A DNA stretch of 64,000 nt from Symbiodinium natans (Eukaryota; Sar; Dinophyceae; Suessiales; Symbiodiniaceae). This document shows positions 57,761 through 64,000 of this stretch, in pieces; positions within the stretch are counted from its first letter, which is position 1, and every line of letters starts with the position of its first letter. The stretch covers positions 173,968 through 237,967 of the forward strand of contig CAJNDS010000007.1 in NCBI GenBank assembly GCA_905221605.1. Direction: 5' to 3'. The position numbers and the translations under genes were made by a program. The notes beneath the pieces were generated by a model. That model was not told the origin of the DNA. It saw nothing but the letters and a program-made list of their open reading frames with translations, and searched no databases.

Positions 57761-57950
57761 CTAGGACCAGGAGTAGGCCCCTTTTTTCCTTCTTTTAGGG
57801 TTGGGGTTCCCTTATCATCCCCCTTAAAACCCAAAAGGGTACCCTTTTATTCCTAGGTGACTCCCGGTCCTTTTTTTAGGTGGGGTTCCCTTATAATCCC
57901 CCTTAAAACCCAAAAGGGTGCCCTTTTTCTTCCTAGGTTACTCCCGGTCT
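57761..57950. mobile_element. Two tandem family B elements
   Basis: Copy one at 57761-57870 starts CTAGGACCAGGAGTAGGCCCC. The second (57870-57950) lacks the left end and begins TTTTTTTAGGTGGGGTTCCC. Both end CCTAGGT(G/T)ACTCCCGGTC. Confidence 0.85.
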
Positions 57951-58010
57951 AGCTAAGGTATGTTCTTGGCTTCGGGGGTGGTACAGCACAGCGAAGCATG
58001 GGCTGTCGTT

Positions 58011-58097
58011 TAGGGTTTAGGGTTTAGGGTTTAGGGTTTAGGGTTTAGGGTTTAGGGTTTAGGGTTTAGGGTTTAGGGTTTAGGGTTTAGGGTTTAG
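58011..58097 (+). repeat. Interstitial telomeric array (TTTAGGG)
   Basis: About 12 clean units. Confidence 0.96.
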
Positions 58098-58192
58098 GAC
58101 TGAACTTGGGCAACTGTGGGTTCCGTCAGCGCCACAGGCCTTACTCGCCTCGGCTTCCAGCCGAGAGGGTCCATCCATGACCAATGTTGTCC

Positions 58193-58295
58193 CCTTAGTA
58201 GCTGAGTGAGCACACTTTACACTTTTTGGGATACTAGAATCCCCTACAGAACTGAAAGTGTACACTTTTAGGGGCTTGGGAACTCAGCAACTAAG
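58193..58295. mobile_element. MITE-like element, family E, copy 3
   Basis: CCTTAGTAGCTGAGTGAGCACACTTT at the left; GAACTCAGCAACTAAG at the right, a 14-15 bp inverted end. Confidence 0.9.
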
Positions 58296-58384
58296 TCCCT
58301 ATCAAGCTCGTCATATATACAACTCCGTATAGTACTCATACTTTCTGCCCCGCTCACCCTTAAATCTCCACTCAGAGTCAGAAC

Positions 58385-58865
58385 CCCCTAAACCCTAAAC
58401 CCTGAACCCGAAACCCCAAACCCTAGACCCTAAACCCTAAACCCTAACCCCTAACCCTAAACCCTAAACCCTAAACCCAGGACATTGCATTCCTACAATT
58501 CGTGGCTTGCAGTGGCAGGTCTCCTGGCAGCTGGGGGCTTCCGCGCCGACAAGATTCCGCTCAGGGAGGAGGCGTTTGGCTTACAGGGTCTATAGGGTTT
58601 AGGGTTTAGGGTTTAGGGTTTAGGGTTTAGGGTTTAGGGTCCAGGGCTTGCGGCTTTGAACCGTCCCGAATGCGCGCGACAAAAAATCAAACGATCCGGT
58701 TCCGGCGCCCGCCATGCATACCACTTGCCTTGGTAGGACCTGGAAAAACTGCAGGTTGCCATTGTAGCAATGGTACAACAACTTGTTGCATTAAAGAGGG
58801 TGTTACTCCGTGGGCGCATCCTATAAACCCTAAACCCTAAGCCCTAAACCCTAAACCCTAAAGCC
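58385..58865. repeat. Three telomeric tracts
   Basis: CCCTAAA at 58385-58475, TTTAGGG at 58596-58640 and CCCTAAA at 58822-58865. Unique DNA between, no gene. Confidence 0.92.
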
Positions 58866-59142
58866 CCAAAGGTTTGCGTGCCAGGGTTCCCTTGACGTTT
58901 GTTGATCCGGATGGGAGCACGCACAGGGGTAAAACCATGAGCTTCCCTCAGCCCCAAAAGCCGAAGTCTCGTTAGTGCCGAGAACCCTTTAGGGTTTAGG
59001 GTCCAGGGTTCAGGGTTTAGGGTTTAGGGTTCTAGATTGCTGTCAGGTTTGCCGAAAACCCTGAGTCAGATTAGGAAGGCAATACCCCAAATCCCTTTCC
59101 CGGGTTGGACCCTGAGCAAACGAACTTCTTCTCTCCTAGGTA

Positions 59143-59251
59143 CTTGGTAGCCCAGTGGTACCCTTCCCCTTTTGTTGGTTGAAGGTTCCCTCATAAAGTA
59201 ACTAACCCCAAAAGGGTGCCCTTTTTATAGAATGGTTGCCGAGCTACCAAA
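59143..59251. mobile_element. MITE-like element, family A, copy 4
   Basis: CTTGGTAGCCCAGTGGTACCC at the start and GGTTGCCGAGCTACCAAAG at the end; AAAAGGGTGCCC inside. Confidence 0.85.
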
Positions 59252-59586
59252 GTTACCTTAAGCCCGGAAACCGTTGCTTTGCTGCTGGGTATATTGTGAC
59301 ATTTCCCTAAGTATCCTACTAGACGACCTGCAGTCAGCAGAGGTGTTGCAGGAGTGCTATGTCTGCTATGTCTTTGAACCCTAAACCCTAAGCCCTAAAC
59401 CCTATAAACCCTATACCCTAAACTCCTTATCTGGAAGTGCCTCATGCCATGTCCTGCTGTCAGGTGCTGCAGGCAGGTGCCAACATCTTCGATGCCACCT
59501 CCTCCGTGGAATACGTGGATGCCCCACGGCAGATCGATGTCGCGTGTGGGGGCTCAGGGCTCCGGGCAGAGGAATCACTCACTCTA

Positions 59587-59732
59587 CTTGGAGGTTCATG
59601 GTACTTATAAACCAGTTATAACTGTACTTGCAACTGTATTTATAACCATGTTAGGACACTTTACGGGGCTTATAAGTGGGTGATAAGTACAGTTTTAATT
59701 GGTTACTAAGTGCCATGAACCGCCAAGTACTC
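59587..59732. mobile_element. MITE-like element, family D, copy 2
   Basis: ACTTGGAGGTTCATGGTACTTA at the left pairs with TAAGTGCCATGAACCGCCAAGT at the right; sub-terminal AACTGTACTT and AAGTACAGTT pair as well. Confidence 0.9.
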
Positions 59733-60370
59733 TACATAGAATATGCCGCGTGCCCTCTTCGAACTTGTGAGCGTTGGGGGTTGAAGGCTCAAGGCTTCAG
59801 TACTTAGGATGGAAGCAGGGAACGCAGAGCGCGGACCCATACCTAGGCCTCTTTGTACGCGCGGGCAAATTCTGTTTCTCTTGGCCAGAGGGCAAGTTAC
59901 AGTATAGATGATGCAGAAGAGTACCGTGCTCTCTCGAACCCCCACACCCTGTCCCACAAGACCTGATGCGGCAAGGTTTTCGTGAGTCACCGCTGTGACG
60001 CAGCGAGGTGGCCAAAATACATGGCATTGTGTCTCTACCTGAACCCCGGCTTCAAGTATTCCTCTTGTTGCTGTCGCGAAGTTATTCTGAGGGCCCGCCG
60101 CCCAACCCTGGGCCCTGAACCCTGATCAGACGCCTGACACCTTCAGGAATCACCCTAAACCCTACACCCTAAAGCCTAAAACCCTAAACCCTATAAACCC
60201 TAAACTCTCTGAACCCTAAACCTATTAAGGAATCTGCCACTGGCCGTAACGTGCTCGGTGGCAGTTTGGCTGCTAACAGCGGTGGCGCTGGCCGCGCGCG
60301 CGGGGTCTGTCTCCGGTCTTGCAGCTTTGGCCCACCCCCTGCTTCTCGATGGCGATCACGAATTGGGGGG
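59733..60370. other. Unique DNA, no gene recognised
   Basis: A 94-codon minus frame (59706-59990) overlaps the family D end and is doubtful. Degenerate CCCTAAA units at 60150-60225. Confidence 0.4.
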
Positions 60371-60374
60371 GTTT

Positions 60375-60490
60375 AGTTAGGGTTCAGGGTTTAGGGTTTA
60401 GGGTTCAGGGTTCAGGGTTTCGGGTTTAGGGTTTCGGGTTTAGGGTTTAGGGTTTAGGGTGTAGGGTGTAGGGTGTAGGGTTTAGGGTTT
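60375..60490 (+). repeat. Telomeric array (TTTAGGG, TTCAGGG, TGTAGGG)
   Basis: About 16 units with variant blocks. Confidence 0.94.
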
Positions 60491-61735
60491 AGGGGGCAAA
60501 GCCGCAAAGCCATGAAGGCAAGATGCGGACACCTCAGGGTCCATCCCCTTGCTGCTCGATGTTTTCCTTATAGGGTTTACGTTTCTAGGGCGGCACCAAT
60601 CGCGGCAGAACTCAATTGTCCTTAACGACCATGATCGGATAGACCACACAGGAAGGACAACTTCGCAGGCGCCTAACTTGTTCTTAAAAAGAAGAGGATG
60701 TGGCCAAACAATTGAACATCCACGTCCTCTTGGTGCACAGCTGGAAAGTTTTGACCAATCTCCCCTGTTCTAGGACACTAGCTCTCAGGACCAGGCGACA
60801 CTGTCAGCATGCTCAAGCGTGCAATGCAGCAGGGTCGCAGAATTGGGGGATCAAGTTGCGACCATTCTGTGTTTTCCTAATAGGTCACAGGCGCACAAAA
60901 AACCTGGAGACTTGAAGTGTGCGGCGGGTTTTTCGTTCGGGTTTTGGGCACGTTGTGCTCGGAACTCCATGGCTAAGCTGACAGCCAGAGAATTAGGGTT
61001 TGCATAGGGTAGTGATGGAACACCCGCTAAAGCCGATGTTTTATGCACATGCAATATATTCCGCCTAAAAGTCTGAAAATGAGAGCACCAGGACGAATCA
61101 TGAAATGTCAGCCATAGCCTACTTGCGGGCGTTCTAGTGAAAGGCCGCAATGGCAGCAAACAAGCACATAAAACCATGGTTTCTTACCATGTGTTACGAC
61201 ATGCACACAAGGGTCAGTTTTGTGCGTTTTTGTTTTTTGTTATTTTTGTTGCTTCTTCTGGCAGTTGTTAGGGCCGTCATGACGACGCACCGTGGTCGCA
61301 TAGGCCTTGTGACAGTGCGTCTTGTTACAAAGAAACATCAAACATCCTGGTGCAGCATGTTGTGTAGAGGAGCAAAAACGCTGTAAATACCGGTGTTTTG
61401 GACATGGATAGAGTAACATGGGCGTAACCAACCCCCCCCCCCCCCCAAAAAAAAAAAAAAAACTCTCCAAACGTCCACGAAACAACCAGTTTTTTTACGC
61501 GCCTGTTTCCTCCTAATAGGGTGGGTTGGGAGTGGCTTGGGGGGGAACCCGACAAGACAAAGAGTTTCCCCCCCCGACCCCTTTGCGTGGGGGCCGGGGG
61601 GGGTGGGCCCGGCGGATACGCCCCCTAAGTCCTCGAAGTAGGTTAAACGTAGTCAAGCCAGCACCTTGCAACTGACCCCAAACCCAACACTCGCGTCCAA
61701 GCCAAAATGGTTGGAACTTGTAGGTGGGGGTTTAG
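60491..61735. other. Longest non-telomeric stretch outside the LTR element
   Basis: About 1.2 kb of mostly balanced sequence. Short open frames on both strands (for example minus 60851-61177 and plus 61150-61386) have no recognised motif. About 16 C followed by about 16 A stands at 61431-61463. A decayed gene or an unknown element is possible. Confidence 0.4.
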
Positions 61736-62610
61736 GGTTTAGAGAGTTTAGGGTGCAGGGATTGGGGTTTAGGGTATGATATGGTTTGAACCATATCTTG
61801 TTTAGGCTCACAGCATTTAGGGTGTTGGATGACCCACTTGCAAAGCTGCAGGTTACTGCCCGTTTTGGTGCTGTTCCCCATGGTCGTGTTTCTTCTCATC
61901 TTCTTCTTCGGCCACCATGCCTCAAATCTATGCCGGCCTTTGTGCTTCTGGTTGGACCGTGCCTGCATCCACCAAACCGACTTCGAGCTACAGCATCGAC
62001 AGATCCAGGCGCTGCCGGTATTTGTGGCTCGGTCCTCCTCCATGCTGGTGCCGCTCGGACAGCATCCTTGCACCACCTAATCATTCTAATCCCAAACCGC
62101 CGCATGTCAGCTTCAGCAAACAGCTCACAGCTGCAGTTGCGGTTTTACGTGTCTTCGGCTGCTCGTTTTTCAGCTTTGCCATAATTATGAGGTATGAGGA
62201 GAGGTGCCCCTCCCCCCAGAGAAGGAGCAAATGTAATGCTGTTGCTCGATAGACAGGATAAGAGGAAATTAGACACAGACCGGTCCCGACTTCGTGCACA
62301 AGAACGGCGAAATAAATAGCGTAACTGTGCGTATCTGAAGGTGTGTGCAAACAACGACTAAAGATGAAGGCAGTCAAGCCACATCCATGTTTAGACAGAT
62401 GGGATCATGCATCCCTCCTACACGTTTTCCGTCTTAGGCTTTAGAGGGCTCAGGTTTCAGGGTTTACCAAAACCCAAAGCCCTAAACCCTAAACCCTATA
62501 CCTTAAAGGGCTTAGTGTTCTTAGCATTTCTCCTCCAGAATATGGGCAGCGAGTTCTCAGCGCTTTGAATAAACAGCCCGCGATCTCCATCACAATCATA
62601 CGCAACGCAA
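61736..62610. other. Unique DNA with overlapping open frames
   Basis: Several frames of 80-130 codons overlap on both strands at 61786-62377, the longest on plus at 61786-62184. None has a recognisable domain. The mutual overlap on both strands warns against calling any of them. Confidence 0.35.
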
Positions 62611-62792
62611 TACTCTTAGGGTTTAGGGTTTGAGGGTTTCGGGTTTAGGGTTTAGGGTTTAGGGTTTAGGGATGCTTAAAGTTGTTGCACAAGTTGCAGT
62701 TGACGCTTGCGATCAAGAAGGCTATGGGACGATGAGTACTTTCAGCGACTCTGGTGCCAGCTTCTCGGCTTCCATGGGGGTGGTGCGGTCCT

Positions 62793-62856
62793 GCTTATAA
62801 GGGAATCCTACTATGTGGGGTCTCTGCTACGGGTCCCTGATTTTCGTAAACCCCCG
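62793..62856 (+). mobile_element. MITE-like element, family F, copy 3 (partial)
   Basis: TTATAAGGGAATCCTACTATGTGGGGTC and GGGTCCCTGATTTTCGTAAAC; the left end is not evident. Confidence 0.6.
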
Positions 62857-63345
62857 AATGCACTCCACACTCTGCACCCTAAACCCCACCCTAAACCCTA
62901 AAAACCCAAAAACCATAAACCCTAAACCCTACACCCTAACACATCATTTCGGGGTTACTCAAAAGAAAGGCTCGAGCTGGCGACCTTTGCCAAGCATGGC
63001 GACATCAAGAAGGCAGCCCTGAAGCCTCAACGATAAGTAAATGGTCTCGGGTTTGAGGGTTTAGGGTTTAGTGTTCAGGGTGTGTCAGGGGAGGGCGTGC
63101 GCTCGGGTGTGAAACACCCCGGGCCGCGCGCTCGGGTTGCCTGTCAACCCACCCCGGCCACCCTTATACTCTATCAGGGTTTAGTGTTTATTGATATGAT
63201 TATCTTCTGCGCCGATGCTTGTTTTTGATTTTTTTAAAGTTGCGGTGCGAAGATTGAAGTGGAGGCTCGGGGTAGCCTTGGTCCTTTTCGGGCCTTTGGC
63301 GTGACAAAGGCCCAAAGGCCTGCAGGGCTGCCCCCCTGCTCCCCT

Positions 63346-63363
63346 CCCCCCCCCCCCCCCCCC
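63346..63363 (-). repeat. Run of about 17 C
   Basis: A C homopolymer preceded by CCCCCTGCTCCCCTCC. Confidence 0.9.
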
Positions 63364-63440
63364 GAAAAATTAGGGGGCTTTAGGATATTGAGGGTTACCT
63401 TGTTAGTAATTAGGGTTTACATAGGGTTTAGGGTTTAGGG

Positions 63441-63516
63441 GTACCTAATTGGGCATTTAAAGGGGATCCTACGGTGTGGGGGTCCATTTTGGTGTCCCTT
63501 CTCATCGTAAACATGA
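63441..63516 (+). mobile_element. MITE-like element, family F, copy 4
   Basis: GGTACCTAATTGGGCATTTAAAGGGGATCCTACGGTGTGGGGGTCC and GGTGTCCCTTCTCATCGTAAAC in family order. Confidence 0.65.
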
Positions 63517-63970
63517 AGCTTCAGGTGCCAAAGATACAAACTCCACGACGACTTTTCGGTCAACAACTTGTTGGGGCTTGAACCATATACATTTTTCATG
63601 AATGCCTATGAGGCCCTACAAACCCTAAACCCTTGCAACCCTAAACCCTAAACCCTTGCAACCCGAAACCCAGAAACATCAACCTGTGGGGCTTTGGTCA
63701 GGTGAGTTTTCTACCTCTTTGGCTTGCGCCGTGGCTGCTGTCGGCCTTTGCAATCGACCTTTTTCTGGTCGCCGTCTGGTTCCTCTTCGAAACCCGACCT
63801 GACTTGTTGTTAGATGTAGGGTTTAGGGTTTAGGGCTTGACGTGTTGTTAGGTTTAGGGTTTCGTGTTGACTTTAGCCTTAACGCCTTGACCCATTTACA
63901 CGCTTTGGACACTAGAAGTGCTGAGCCCTCCCCCGCCAATGTAGTGTCAACAGCGAAACCAGGAGATTTC

Positions 63971-64000
63971 TGGCACTTAGTAACTAATTAAAACTGTACT
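63971..64000. mobile_element. MITE-like element, family D, copy 3 (cut by window end)
   Basis: TGGCACTTAGTAACTAATTAAAACTGTACT is the complement of the right end of copy 2 (AGTACAGTTTTAATTGGTTACTAAGTGCCA). The rest lies beyond the window. Confidence 0.8.

Noticed and set aside
61786-62377. Four overlapping ORFs as genes
   Set aside because: Frames on both strands are open over the same bases, none has a recognisable motif, and no start context decides between them.

Overview
The window is nuclear DNA of a eukaryote with the Arabidopsis-type telomere unit TTTAGGG, most likely a dinoflagellate. The evidence for that lineage is indirect. A stretch inside the two long terminal repeats ends in TTTGGCTCAAG, which equals the 3' end of the dinoflagellate spliced leader as I remember it. 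The coding sequence is rich in CCCH zinc fingers. Several damaged ORFs look like the repetitive ORFs I associate with Symbiodiniaceae. No bacterial or organellar genes, rRNA or complete tRNA were seen, and no database search was possible.

The one gene-rich part is 5895-14665. It is an 8.77 kb element bounded by two 287-bp direct repeats that look identical by eye. It has a 5-bp target duplication (TAGGG), a primer-binding site matching the anticodon arm of initiator tRNA-Met directly after the left repeat, and a purine tract directly before the right repeat. These are the marks of a recently inserted LTR retrotransposon of Ty1/copia priming type. I find no protease, integrase, reverse transcriptase or RNase H in it. 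It carries three consecutive sense ORFs (acidic/coiled-coil; WW plus S1-like plus Trp-rich; three CCCH fingers), each entered by a +1 frame change. These are followed by a long antisense ORF and then a second sense ORF with three CCCH fingers and lysine-rich tails. It reads as a non-autonomous element, or a new element type, that encodes RNA-binding proteins and would need pol functions in trans.

The rest (1-5889 and 14671-64000) is a mosaic without intact genes. More than a hundred interstitial telomeric tracts of about 30-250 bp, in both orientations, alternate with 50-600 bp pieces of other sequence. These pieces include short palindromic MITE-like elements of at least seven families, homopolymer runs, minisatellites and short exon-like shreds. 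Several telomeric tracts are flanked by 17-19 bp direct repeats of non-telomeric sequence, and others sit inside MITEs that are otherwise recognisable. The telomeric tracts were therefore added into existing DNA, either through break repair with telomerase or as parts of a mobile unit. The LTR element itself also inserted into such a tract.

Small ORFs reading through telomeric repeats (translations such as NPKP or GFRVWGL) were not annotated. Nothing in the window allows promoters or polyadenylation sites to be placed with confidence.
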